64,000 nt of DNA, from the NCBI GenBank assembly GCA_030549175.1, contig JAUKUA010000004.1, positions 5,518,001 to 5,582,000 of the forward strand, written 5' to 3'. Positions 31,670 through 42,360 of the stretch are shown here, in pieces (position 1 is the stretch's first letter; every line of letters begins with the position of its first letter). The position numbers and the translations under genes were made by a program. The notes beneath the pieces are model-generated. The model was not told the DNA's origin. It worked only from the letters and a program-made list of their open reading frames with translations, and did no database searches. The DNA comes from Lasiosphaeris hirsuta. Taxonomy: Eukaryota; Ascomycota; Sordariomycetes; Sordariales; Lasiosphaeriaceae.

Positions 31670-33566
31670 GCTGTGGCGGCATGAATGCTCGGTGGACTTT
31701 ATCCCCTTAGCAATTAGTAGAGACACAAGTGCTAGCATAGCAAAATATGAAACGTATCTCTGGCAATTCCAAGAGTCTGAATAGAAAACCCGTCGATAAC
31801 TAAATCAAGAACCTGAACCTCTTTCCTGTCTTCTGATTTTGTATTTCACTATGTGGGCGTTTTTACGTTTCTAAGTGGCTTAGCCGGAGCGGTGCGTGCG
31901 CTCTATTTCCCTATCCTGTCTTACCCGAGAAAAGTCTATGCCTCACTCACGCATGACAGGAGTAATACTGAAAATCAAGGACATGGTTAGACGGCCCGAT
32001 ATTTAATACCTCTCAAAGGTTGAGTGCACCAAAAGGTTGGTTAGTTGGGAAGATGGAGAACAGCTAGGTAGCTAAAAACAAGAAGACATGGGTAGTAGCA
32101 GCTATGATTTGCGGACCTCTTCTATGAAAGATCCGGTAGCGGGCGTCAAGCACTCACATGGTTTGTGTCGTCCCTTGTCAGGCTCTGGTCCGGACTGCTA
32201 ACTTGCCCCGAGAGCGGGAAGAAACCCGGATTTGGTCGAAGCGCTTTGGATGGGACTGCATTGCAGCGGCATAGGGCAACTCCTAGGATTAGTCATTCCC
32301 TGGCAACCCTACCAAAGGGCATTGCGAATACGCGTCAGAAGCCACGGTGCTGCTAGATTCAAATTGTCCTAGTGTGTAAGCAGGACTGCGGCAAAGCATT
32401 GGGTCCCAAGTAAGCTAGACTCGGCTCAACTCGACAAACCCGGTAGCCTCCTATTTCCTGCAAGCTGCAGGAGAGCGGCTCGGACACCACTACAACCTCA
32501 CCGCATAATCGATCCTCTAAACGCCCCACGTGGCACCCTCCCCAAACCTAGAAATATGGTGTGATCTAACAACGCGCCACTGTAGGTTTTAGGTGCGATA
32601 ACGTGGTCCGCCGCAACGACGCAACAACGTCGCATAATGCTTTGGAACACAGAACGTAAAGCGAGCCTAATGGTTTCTAGCACTCTTGCCCGCAATGCGA
32701 CAGTAGTAGACGTGCATACGGTAGAATCACTAGAGCCCTCGTCTCTCCCGCCGCCGCCTATGGCGCATGGGGGAATGTACTGCTTATATCCGCTTTCGCC
32801 GTATCTGACAACATTTTACTGTAGGTCTGCGACTCGCGACAAGATCAAATGCCTCAGGGAACCATAACAAGCCAGAGGATGCTTCTCGCTGCGTTTATCG
32901 CCGATGAATTATATACTTGAGGTCGTTTGATACACCGTGATGGTAGCTAAGCGACGTCAGGGGTGGGCATAATCACCGAATATTCTCATCGCTACCATGC
33001 TAAAATCAGGCGAGTCCCAAACATTGCACCTCGTATTGAGAGGGGATTTCTGGGTATCCTTGAGCGCTAGGCCTCCCAGCTGACGGCGGCCCTGGGAAAG
33101 TGCCCTCCATGCCACCCGTGCCTCCGCCAGCTTGAGAAGTCAATAGTCTTGGAGATTCATTGGCTCATAGCCTATGGAGTGGGCGTTGTTCTCAGCCTGC
33201 AGTGACGATAGCAACCATGTGCCCTCAGCTACCACATCCAGATTCCTCGCCCGATTGGTGAACGGCTGAAACAGAAGTCTCCAATGCAGTTTCTTAATAG
33301 CCCAAGTAGGAGACACTTGGCTTTCCACCATCCGAACGGGACCGAGAGCCATGCGACTCATCGTAGTGTGCCCCTAGATTATGTGGATACAATATAGCTG
33401 GGGAATTCCTTAGGGAAAGGGGCAATCACGTCTATAAATACAAGACTGCGTCCTTCTCTTGTATCAACTCTCAGCTCTTCATTCACTTTCCTTCCACTCC
33501 AATACCAATACAACTCAAACCATCCTTCTCACCAACTTCACAACACTCACCAACACAGTCTTCAAC
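31670..33566. other. Intergenic; possible coding relic at 33138-33364
   Basis: Nothing firm. The minus-strand stretch 33361-33140 (73 codons) has coding-like amino-acid use (WAIKKLHWRLLFQPF and later WLLSSLQ) and may be a relic of a larger gene, but no family is recognised. The end of the region holds the promoter of the gene at 33567. Confidence 0.35.
33433..33440 (+). promoter_or_regulatory. TATA box of the small secreted protein gene
   Basis: tataaata, followed 30-70 bases later by a CT-rich stretch (ccttctcttgtatcaactct and the sequence after it) and a CAAC-rich leader, as in strongly expressed fungal genes. The start codon lies 127 bases downstream. Confidence 0.6.
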
Positions 33567-33950
33567 ATGGTTAGCTTCAATACCATCGTCATTGCCATCT
33601 TGGCTTCAGCTATCACCGGCACCACTGCGTTCAAGACGCCGTGCCGGTACCCCTACGATAACTGTGGATGGGTTCTCGCCAATGGCGACTTCGGTGAGTG
33701 CTTTGCCTGGATTTTTTCACCATGGCCGATAGGTTGTTGCCCGGGTCAAATTTGCTGACTAGAGCTTTTTCCTCAAGGATATACTTATGAGGAGCTACAG
33801 GCTGTGGCTGGCACCACTGATGGTTCCAGAATCTACGACGCCCTCTACAGCTGTGACTCGGCAACCGGTGCCATTTCTTACTCTCAGTGGTGCGGTGGCG
33901 CAAGCAAGTGCCAGACCGGCATCGTCCCCAATGACAATTGCGTGGCTTGA
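33567..33950 (+). CDS. Small cysteine-rich secreted protein, 99 aa
   Basis: Exons 33567-33693 and 33778-33950. The 84-nt intron (GTGAGT donor, GACTAG near the branch region, CAAG acceptor) joins GDF to GYTYEEL in frame. ATG 33567 is in a good context (caacATGg) with a TATA box and CT-rich leader upstream. Signal peptide about 1-22 (IVIAILASAITGTTA). The mature protein is about 77 residues with six Cys: two in the first exon (CRYPYDNCGWV) and four in the second (SC, WC, KC, NC). It is Gly-, Tyr- and Ser-rich without basic processing sites. Of the candidate-effector type; the spacing is unlike the protein at 31296, so the two are not obvious paralogues. No function is assigned. Confidence 0.78.
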
Positions 33951-34516
33951 GCTGAGGAGGCATGAGAATTGTGGCCTTATCTAAAGTAGATGAAGGCGAT
34001 GTAGAGTATTCTAGAATGGGAGGGGGAGGGATATGGAACCGCTGAGGAGAACCAGGACTAAGTTACTTTCTCATTGGCTTTTTCCCTACTTATATTATAT
34101 ACCTACACAACCAGCTGGCCAGCTTTTCACTCGCTTGAATTACTTTATCGTTCAACTTCTGCCTGCTCCAAGTGATATCCAGGGAATCACGATTTAATGC
34201 GGGCACTTTTGCAACAGGGAAATAGTGTTTCTGCTGGTGTTAAGGACGAGGGAAAGTTTGTTTTTGAGGCCGCATCGCCGCACAATAAGGAGCGTCTTCT
34301 GCACACTATATCTCTATACATAACCCTGAAATAACCCCCAAAACGGCAGAGAAGGTACATCTAGGAATACTGCCGCCCTGTCAAGAGCCACACACGCAAG
34401 CTACACCACTGCAAGGCCCGCATGCCAATTGCCCACCACTTGCAAGGCTGGCCTCCATGCCAATTTTAGCATGTTGAGATGCCTAGCCAACTTAGCCATG
34501 ATGTTAGGATTTAGAA
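33951..34516. other. Intergenic, nothing recognised
   Basis: Lies between the secreted-protein gene and the subtilase relic. The N-terminal and catalytic Asp/His parts of the subtilase were looked for here and not found. Confidence 0.4.
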
Positions 34517-34825
34517 ATGGGGGCAAGGACCCCCCTTTCTCCTGCTAGGTATGTGAGTGGTACGTCCTGTGCGGCACCAATCGCCGCTGGAATAGCAGCA
34601 GCTATACTTGACCACGTAATGGGCTGTCTATCGCAAAAAGAGTGAGATAATCTCCATCGGGCTGATTCTATTCGTGGTATGTTTTCAGAGATGAAAAACC
34701 CTGATAATACCAATAATGGTGATTGGTGGATTATGAATTGGGCATTGTTTGATCCGGATCGAGAAGAGTCTTGGGTTACAGGGGCAAGTCAGGCGGTTCC
34801 TCCGCTGAGTTTGTACTTAATCTAG
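34517..34825 (+). pseudogene. C-terminal relic of an S8 subtilisin-like protease
   Basis: The frame contains SGTSCAAPIAAGIAAAILD at about 34556-34612, the conserved block around the catalytic Ser of subtilases (Ser codon TCC at 34565-34567; GTSxAxP signature). It continues through a TGA at 34643-34645 into LHRADSIRGMFSEM and a Trp-rich end (WWIMNWALFDPD), a C-terminal ending I associate with the S8 domains of fungal NLR-like and protease-gene clusters. It stops at TAG 34823-34825. The Asp and His parts of the triad are absent upstream. The gene is thus truncated and carries a nonsense codon. It lies 0.8 kb upstream of, and co-oriented with, the gasdermin-like relic at 35630, the arrangement described for fungal gasdermin/protease gene pairs. 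Confidence 0.65.
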
Positions 34826-35629
34826 TGAGTCTCGATTCAATAGTTCGGTGGCTGATCGTTTGTTGGCAGTAACTTTATATTGAACATATTCACCAAGTAA
34901 AGTAACTGCTTTGACTCTTGTCCTTTATCCCTCGTCTTTCACTTCACCACCGGTGGGCATCCTACCATCATTCAGGATTAAACTTTCTTAAGCTAGGTAC
35001 CTAGCTAGGCTGAACCTCTTTCTCGATCTTGATATCAGCTCCACTCACCCGAGGGCGTCTCCCGCATCTTGAATTTGCATACTTAAGCTCCGCCACTTGC
35101 CTCCCCCTCCACGAGCCCCCCACTTGATGGCCGAGTCCACGTTCCTCAGTTCAAACGGAATTCTCCTGATACACGAGAAAATCAACCCCAAACCAATACA
35201 GAATTGTGATTGAAACCCCACAGTGAGCTCCTCGGGGATTATTCTCTCCCCTGACAATGAAAGTACCAACCTGCAATGACTGAGACTCACTACTGCATTG
35301 GGCGGCCAGGGGCCTGTGTTAGGTACCTACCTAGAAATAGGCATTCTTCACATGAGCTGACTCTTGCATAACTGCTTCTGGGGCATCCAGTTAGTTAACG
35401 AAATGGCGGCGAAGTGCATGCTGACCGAACTGCTTTGGGGCAGCGCAGTAGTTTACCTACCTACCTATGTACATGTAGTTAAGCTGCTGCATTTTGGAGT
35501 CTTACCGCCTCCGCTCTTGAGACTCGCACAGATATCCCATTACATGTGGTGAGGGGCTGTCATCTTGTGTCCTCACTTTTGTGAGCACCCAAACACTCAC
35601 TCGTCATTTGTAAACTCTACTGTTTCTAG
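34826..35629. other. Intergenic with TAGGTACC palindromes
   Basis: Holds clusters of GGTACC/CCTAGG-type palindromic words at about 34992-35012, 35317-35332 and 35455-35475. The first exon of the downstream pseudogene may lie in 35350-35580, but I could not place it. Confidence 0.35.
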
Positions 35630-36417
35630 GCACCAAGTTTCGACATCAACCCTAACAGCAACATCGGCCTCAAACTCGGAATCATTTCTTCGACCCTCGA
35701 GAAACTCACCGATCCTCTCAACCAGGATGACGACTTCTCCATCTCAAAACCTCATGAACCAGAGCGCTAGCGCCGACTCCAACAAGACTGCCGAGCACTC
35801 TCAATACCGAGATCAGTATCAACGCCACCGTCGCGCAGGGGGTCGCGGGATCCGCCGACCTCATCTAGGCCTCTGCGCGGGGGAAGAAGGACGTCTATTT
35901 GTGTTCGCTGCTCAAGACGCTCGAGTTCGATCCCAGCAGGGATTTGATGACAGACCGCATCGTGGCGTCGCAGCGCGCGCAGGCCGTCCTGGAGAACAGC
36001 CTCGTGAGTAGGAAGGGGGTGTACATGATTACGGGGCTGAAGATTGCCTCCGGGATCGTCCAGTCGTCCACAAAGGAGACGCAGCACGGGCCTAGGCTCA
36101 TGGTTACGGCGAACTTGGCGCCCGTCATCGGTGCTCCCGTAGAGGCGGGTCCAGGGCTCGATATCGCCATCGCTAATACCCGGACCGTGGGTCATGGGTG
36201 GACTGTTAATAAGATTGTGTCTACTTATCGCGTCATCCGGATCAAGCTGAAGTGGTATGGCGTGGCTAAGTATACGTACAAGAGTGGCGGAAAGTATGCT
36301 ACTGATGACAGCGAGGATAGTGACGAGGACGAGGAAGACCGTTGGGATCTGGAGCTGTTGGATGGGGGCGATATATTGACGGATTTTCCGGACTCGGCGA
36401 GGGTTGAAGTAGAGTGA
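35630..36417 (+). pseudogene. Broken gene, possibly gasdermin-like pore-forming protein
   Basis: An exon begins after a tttctag acceptor at 35630 and reads SFDINPNSNIGLKLGII, then LEKLTDPLN and an acidic DDDFSI stretch, to TAG 35768-35770. The protein resumes in another frame with EISINATVAQGVAGSADL, meets TAG at 35866-35868, and then runs open for about 180 codons (KTLEFDP, RKGVYMITGLKIASG, VEAGPGLDIAI, YRVIRIKLK) to an acidic Ser/Asp/Glu C-terminus and TGA at 36415-36417. The total length of about 270 residues, the alternating strand character, and the upstream subtilase relic fit the fungal gasdermin-like (RCD-1/HET-Q1) group, whose members form membrane pores after proteolytic removal of a short C-terminal tail. 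I assign this from general pattern and context, not from a match I can prove. It has one frameshift, one internal stop and no identified first exon. Confidence 0.45.
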
Positions 36418-36804
36418 AAGTAAGCGAGATCGGTCGCTCGCCGTAGAACTGCCCGATAACCACGTTTATGAGTGCTAGGAGAGTGACACTAATAGGGAGC
36501 AGTACTTAGCAACTGGTTTTTTTCTCTACCGCGTGTTTGTTCTTATCCTCCCGGCTGAAGAGGTTGTCAACAATGTGCCCGCCAACGAATGCGCTCCTGG
36601 AACGGTAGTACTTGGAATATTAGCGACAGTGTCAGGGAGGATAGTTGTTCGTGGCCTGTCCTCATTACCCAAAATTAGCATTTGCAATATATGGAAGGGA
36701 CAGGAGGGATGGAAGGAGACTATTCTCTGAGTTGCTAAATCTAGCAGGAAGCAGACATGAACCCGAGCCCTCCCCGTATGCCAGTACATACACAAAGTCT
36801 TATC
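36418..36804. other. Intergenic between convergent genes
   Basis: 3' flanks of the plus-strand relic and of the minus-strand membrane-protein gene. Nothing recognised. Confidence 0.4.
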
Positions 36805-37773
36805 CTAGCTACATTTATGCTCGCTTGCCCCACCAGCTGTGGCACCTTCCACCTCTCTCCTTGCGGAGACATACACGCATACCGTGCTCTCACCGATTTG
36901 CGACTTTTGTGCTGGTGCCATGTTGCAACTTCCATTGATCGTGTTGAGCGAGAGATCCTCCGGCCCGTCACTCTGGTTGAAAGTGCGGGACCTTACCGAC
37001 TTTGTGAGCTCCACTAGACGGTTTAGGATGCTAAACTCCAGTTTGAGCTTGACACTATACGTGAAGGCTTTGTAGCTGGTCTGGATGTCGTAGAACTTAG
37101 AGTACTCGAGGACGAGCACGGTGATGTCCAGCACGATGACAACCGCATTCACGAGGATGAGATGTGGCTTGAAGCTGCTAGCGCGAGTCGCTCTTCCCCC
37201 ACGAACATGGTCTTCAGTTTCCAACAATTTCGCCGTTCCGGAAATGTACAAAGCCGAGATGGTGAGCTCTTGGATGAAGAAGATGGTGACTTGGACTTTC
37301 TCGTAGACTGAGTAGATGCCTATAAAGGCAGCTGAGTTGGTCGTGTTGGCGCCGGCAGCCATGACGATGGTGGGGATGTGGCAGACGATGGCGTCGAAGA
37401 TAATCATGGCGAGCACGAAACGGAGATGCTTTTGATTCCAGAGGACAAGTTGAAGTCGAGAATACAGAACGACCGACTGCCCCGTGACCATGCAGCACCA
37501 GCCGATGGATATGAGGACCACGATGAGGGCCCTCATCCTTGACATGACAATGAACTTCAAGAGGAAGCCGGTCGCGTAAAATGGAATGCCCCAAGTTGCC
37601 ACCAAAAAGCTCCAGAAATAGAGGCCGCGTCGTGTCTTGAAGGTGGAAAAGATGATGACGTTGAGTTCAAGAACGTTGTAGAGCGCGACAACCAAAAGGC
37701 ACACGATGATGAGCAAGGTGCGCTGGTCGGTGGCGTCGTCAGCGCCAATGCCACTGTCGCCTGCCACCGTCAT
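36805..37773 (-). CDS. Seven-helix fungal membrane protein
   Basis: A single exon, 322 residues, starting MTVAGDSG at 37773. About seven hydrophobic helices: LLIIVCLLVVALYNVLELNV, YFWSFLVATWGIPFYATGF, ALIVVLISIGWCCMV, FVLAMIIFDAIVCHIPTIV, VQVTIFFIQELTISALYI, LILVNAVVIVLDITVLVL and a weaker one before residue 260. The TFKTRRGLYFWS turn between helices 1 and 2 is characteristic of a large, uncharacterised ascomycete integral-membrane family related in layout to the rhodopsin-like and DUF7703 types. The C-terminal 65 residues are hydrophilic and cytosolic. No retinal Lys or GPCR motif was recognised, so ligand and role are unknown. It is intact, unlike the genes upstream of it. Confidence 0.8.
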   Translation of the reverse strand: MTVAGDSGIGADDATDQRTLLIIVCLLVVALYNVLELNVIIFSTFKTRRGLYFWSFLVATWGIPFYATGFLLKFIVMSRMRALIVVLISIGWCCMVTGQSVVLYSRLQLVLWNQKHLRFVLAMIIFDAIVCHIPTIVMAAGANTTNSAAFIGIYSVYEKVQVTIFFIQELTISALYISGTAKLLETEDHVRGGRATRASSFKPHLILVNAVVIVLDITVLVLEYSKFYDIQTSYKAFTYSVKLKLEFSILNRLVELTKSVRSRTFNQSDGPEDLSLNTINGSCNMAPAQKSQIGESTVCVYVSARREVEGATAGGASEHKCS

Positions 37774-39010
37774 CTCCCGTTTTCTAGCGCTCGGCGCTGA
37801 GCAATAGCCGAAGCAGTCTTCCTGTCTGAAGCATGATATCAGAGACGAAAGAACGGGGCACCAACGTGGTCTCTTGTATTTCTAGGGGGGTTATTGCCAA
37901 GAGAGGGTCCGACCCGGTGCCATCACACCGGTGTCGTGTGAAACCCCTGCGATCTACAGCCAACCAAGCTAACCGACTGGGAGAGGTCGCTCGTTGGCTG
38001 GGAGTTTGGCTGAGTTTCCCAAAAGCGACAAGATCACCGGACCCCCCTGCAAACTCTGCGAACCATTTTTGCGCGCCTGCCGCATCCCTTTTTGATCACG
38101 TGGTGGGTGAATTATCTTGCACTCACCAGCCAAAAAAAAAAAAAAAAAACCATTGGACAATTACCTTAAAGCCATCGATGGCACATACGAAAAGGTTTGG
38201 GAGGGTCCCTTGGCGAGAGGGTGCATCTTCTCTCACCTGAACCCAGGGCAGTCCAAAAGGGCTCTTTTGAATCCAACATGTGCAAAGGAACCACGAACAC
38301 AAGCTACCAGGTTTCAAGGTGCCTACATGAAGCAAAACCGTGTCTGATGGGTCACACGCCATGGGTACCTAGGTACTGATGGTTTACACTAATGGTGAAG
38401 CATTGAAGCCGGCACTACACATTGGGCCATTCGGGCCGTAGGTAACAATGGCTGACCATGAAGAGTGGCCGGCCCGTCCATCCCCAACACCAAGGCCATG
38501 GCCACAGCTCTATTAGAACCCTTGGTTATTACCCCTCTTTAAAACGACACAGCCCTTACGAGGAGGAGGAACATTGAGATGATGGAAGACTGCCTTACCC
38601 CCTGCCTTCAGAATATTCTTTCTCTTCTCCTTCATGCCTTTTGGCAAACAGACTTTGGAAATATTGGCTAAACTTTGGTGAAGGCGAGGGGAATTCCACT
38701 ACACTGGGCCTTTCTGCTTTTCCATTTCGACCTTTTCTGACTACCCAGACCCAATAGTACCCGTCGGGCAGCGTCACATCACCTACCTAGGGCTCTGAAG
38801 TCGGGACCTCAATGAAAATGCCAAAGCGATTCTCAGGGAAGGGCAAAGAGAAGTTCACTGCATGGTGGCGGTCGGTTGCATCGAGTACAGCTTGGTAATG
38901 TGAGACGAATCTGGGTTCACGAAATTTCCTTTTTCGTTCGTAGTCCTGAGCTGGAGCAAAGTTTTGTCATAAGCTTCCCCTAATTCTTCCCTGAGCTAGG
39001 GTGATTCCAT
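37774..39010. other. Intergenic, boundary to the transposon block
   Basis: No gene recognised. Contains a poly-A tract at 38131-38149 and a palindromic gggtacctaggtac word at 38363. Base composition drops to AT-rich from about 39040, where LTR-derived sequence begins. Confidence 0.45.
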
Positions 39011-39039
39011 ACGCGGCCGCTACATAGCCTCAGAGGTTA

Positions 39040-39390
39040 AATAATGATATTTCCCTTCGTGACTCATAGGAGCTTTGTTAAGTCTGGTTACGGCTACTTA
39101 TTACTACTAAAGTTAGACTCTGGAGAATATTGGGATTTAGGTTTTCTACTGGAACTATTACGATAGTTAGGAGGCCTGTTATTAAAGAATTGTTAAAATA
39201 TCATATAGGTCTTCTAGCTAGCTATGATCTAGATCAACTCAACCGTTCCACTCTAGGCCAGCAATGGTATTGATCGGACTCAGAGCTTTCACAGAGTAAG
39301 GGAGATGATCCTTGTAACCTAAAGTCCTAGTAGTTGTGAGGGAGAAGGAAGATGTAGGGAAATAGAATGGTTACAAAGAAGATAATAAAC
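39040..39390 (-). mobile_element. Two joined LTR fragments, minus strand
   Basis: 39040-39225 matches the segment at 40032-40215 of the next LTR (cgtgactcatagg against atgactccttggg, then actctggagaat against actccggagaac). 39225-39390 matches 39470-39640 (acctaaagtcctagtagttg is common to both). The order is not collinear with a single LTR, so two broken copies are joined. The second is cut by the insertion that starts at 39391. Confidence 0.6.
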
Positions 39391-40422
39391 TGTGACACAG
39401 GCCAGCCTGAGACTGGGGTGTGGCAATCATAAGGTGTGTCACCTTCGGTATGACCGAACTGCAGAGCTATGATCTAGATCAACTTAACCGTCCACTCTAG
39501 GCCGGCAATGGTGTTAGTCTGACTCAGAGCTGTCACACGAAGTGAGGGAGATGATCTTCGCAACCTAAAGTCCTAGTAGTTGTGAGGGAGAAGGTAGATG
39601 CAGGGAGATGGAACGATTATAACGAAGAGGGTAGACGATACTTCGTAGTTACAAGTTAATAAGAAACAAAAGGGTTCATTAGGTTGAATTATCCATTAGT
39701 TTCACTGAAGTTCAGCTGATAATCTTTCTAGGCTGTTTCCAAAAAGGACTGGGGAGCTTCTTCCTCTCAAGAATCCGTCGTAAGGCCCTCGCTTCTATTT
39801 ATAGAGGCTAGGTATAATATACAAAGAAACTAAGATATATAGAGATCCTTCCTTAGCCGCTTTACCGGCCTGGGGTCTTAGCCGCCCGTCTCTCGCGCCC
39901 TACTAATCAATGTTCCTACTAAGTATTATTAACCTTTTCCTCGGTAGTCTACGGGCGGTATTAGTACTAATTCCGATGGTGTGGTAACTACGACCACAGA
40001 GGTTTCTTCACGTCCCTGGTACTTATATTAAATGACGACGGTTTCCTTTATGACTCCTTGGGACCTAGTTAGGCTTGGTTGTAGTTACTTGTTATTACTA
40101 AGGCTAGACTCCGGAGAACGTTAGGGTTTAGGTTGTCTACTGGAACCATCGTAATAACTAGTAAGCCTGTCCTCGAAAGTTCTGTTAAAACATCGTATAG
40201 GTTTCCTAGCTAGTTAATGTAGCTCCCGACTATGATGTTGAGGTTATGTGGCTACTCGTGTCAAACCTGAGGCTTAGTAACGTTACAGCCTACGAGCTAG
40301 GCTCTCATAGTAGGTTAGCTTAACTTATGAGTAGTATTTAAGATCCCGGCCTAGGCTAGGGACTTATCAACCTACGTACAGGGTAAGGGGTTACTAGTCA
40401 CGTCTTAATTATAGTGTGTATA
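39391..40422 (-). mobile_element. Truncated chromovirus LTR, minus strand (A)
   Basis: Begins with the LTR 3' end in reverse (tgtgacacaggccagcc) and follows the LTR order to about 40422, where another LTR start (tgtgacacaggctagcc) interrupts it. Less RIP-mutated than the later copies, and divergent from them. Confidence 0.65.
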
Positions 40423-41575
40423 TGTGACACAGGCTAGCCACTGAAGGTCTGGGGTGTGACAACCACAAGGTGAGGTATCAAATGAAGAATCAAACTGTAG
40501 AGCTTTAACCTTTTACAACTCTCGACTTTACCGTTCAGCAAACCACCCCGACAATTGCTGTTAGTCTAGTTCAGAGCTTTTACACGTCGAACTTAGAGAG
40601 TTGATCTTCGTAAGGCTAATAAGTACAAGGTTAGATTCAGAGCTTTGGAACAGAACGGTAAGGGAGTTAACTATCGTAATGTAAAGTGATAAAGAACTAG
40701 GGAGAAGGAGGTTTAGAGAGATGGAATGATCTAACAAAAGATAAGACACAATACTTCGTGGTTATAAGTCAAGAGAAACAGAAGGGTTTATAAGGTTATA
40801 TTACCCCTTAGCTTCACTTGAAGTTTAGCTAATAATCTTTCTAGGTTTGTCTAAAGAAAACTAGGGAGCTTCTTTCTCTCGAAGATCCATCACGGCATAC
40901 CTGTTCTTTTATAGAAGGCTATGTATAAGATATAAAGATACTAAAATACCTAAAGGATCCTTTTAACCATCTGTTAGTCCCGAATCTCTTTTCTAGCCGC
41001 CCGTCTCTCGTATCCTATAAATCCATAGCTATAAGCTAAGTAAAACCGGCCTATCATACGTTAGTTTACGGCCGGTGTTGGTACTTATCTATATAGCTTA
41101 AGTAGTATAGTGTCTATTACTATAGATATTCTTTTACGTCCTTAGTACTTTCGTTAGCCTTAGTACTGTTAGGTCGATCCTATGTTAGCTATTATAATAA
41201 CGGTTTCCTTTATGACTTATACGTAGAAGTCGTAGCTACTTGCTACCACTGAAGCTAGACTCTGAAGAACGTCGGGTTCTAAGTCTTTTAAAAAAATACT
41301 AATGATAGTAAGAAAGTCTATGATTCAAAAGACTAACTATAAGACCTTAGTTAATAATATAGGCCCTAATTACGACATTAAGGTTAAGTAGCTTATTTAT
41401 AACAAATCTAAAGTCTAATAACGTTACTTACCGTAGGTAAGATTTATTATACAGCTACTTTAGCTTGTAAGTAGTTTTAGGTATTTCGTTAAAACCTATA
41501 AGTATATCTAAGGATCCGTTAACCTTTGTACCGACAAAATAAGTTACTAGCTATATATATAGAAGTATGTTCCGA
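40423..41575 (-). mobile_element. Truncated chromovirus LTR, minus strand (B)
   Basis: A reverse-orientation LTR starting at 40423. It is collinear with the plus-strand LTRs read backwards down to the block aaaataagttactagctata (equivalent to the GGCTGAATAGGCCATTAGCC region of the intact LTR), then cut at 41575 after tccga by LTR C. Confidence 0.65.
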
Positions 41576-42360
41576 TGTTACACTAGTAGGCTCACCTAGG
41601 TCAACAGGGCCACTGACCTCCTTGACCGAGCCATACCACCGGTACACACCACGTACATATACACCCAGCCGTTACGATTCAATGTGGAGAAGGGAACCAT
41701 CACAGAGAGATAGCCACAGTGTGGTTTAACCTCGGGACATGCTCCCACGTGTGGCCAATGGCCTATTCAGCCGGCACACAGGTCAGCGGATCCTCATAAG
41801 CACCCACGGGTCACGACGGGATGCCCAGAACCACTCACAAGCCAGAGCAGCCGTACGATGGATCTCACCCGCACTAGGCAACGTCATCAGACCTCAAATT
41901 TGTCATAGACAAGCTACTTAACCTCAACATCGTGATCAGGGCCTATACAGTTAGCCCAGACTCTATAACTAGTCTTTCGAATCATAGACCTCCCCGCTAT
42001 CGCTAACATTCCTTTAGAAGACTTAGAACCTAACGTTCTCCAGAGTCTAACTTTAGTGGTGACAGGTAGCCACGACCCCCGTGTATAAGTTATAAAAGGA
42101 ACCGTTACTGTGACAGCTAACATGGAATCGACCTAATAGTACTATAGCTAACATAAGTACTAAGGACGTAAAGGAATACCTATAGCGATAGATACTATGC
42201 CACTTAAGCTGTATGGATAAGTATTAATATCGGCTATAGATTAACGTGTGATAGGCCGGCTTTACTTAGCTTGTAGCTACGGATTTGTAGGGCGTGAGAG
42301 ACGGGCGGCTAGAAAGGAGATTTAGGACCGACGGGTGGCTAGGAAGATCCTTTAGGTATC
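41576..42360 (+). mobile_element. Truncated chromovirus LTR, plus strand (C)
   Basis: Starts tgttacactagtaggctcac (RIP form of tgtcacactggtaggctcac). Collinear for 785 bases, then cut inside the LTR at cctttaggtatc by the start of element D. Confidence 0.7.

Noticed and set aside
34197..34334. 45-codon frame upstream of the subtilase relic
   Set aside because: Too short and without similarity to the missing Asp/His parts of a subtilase.
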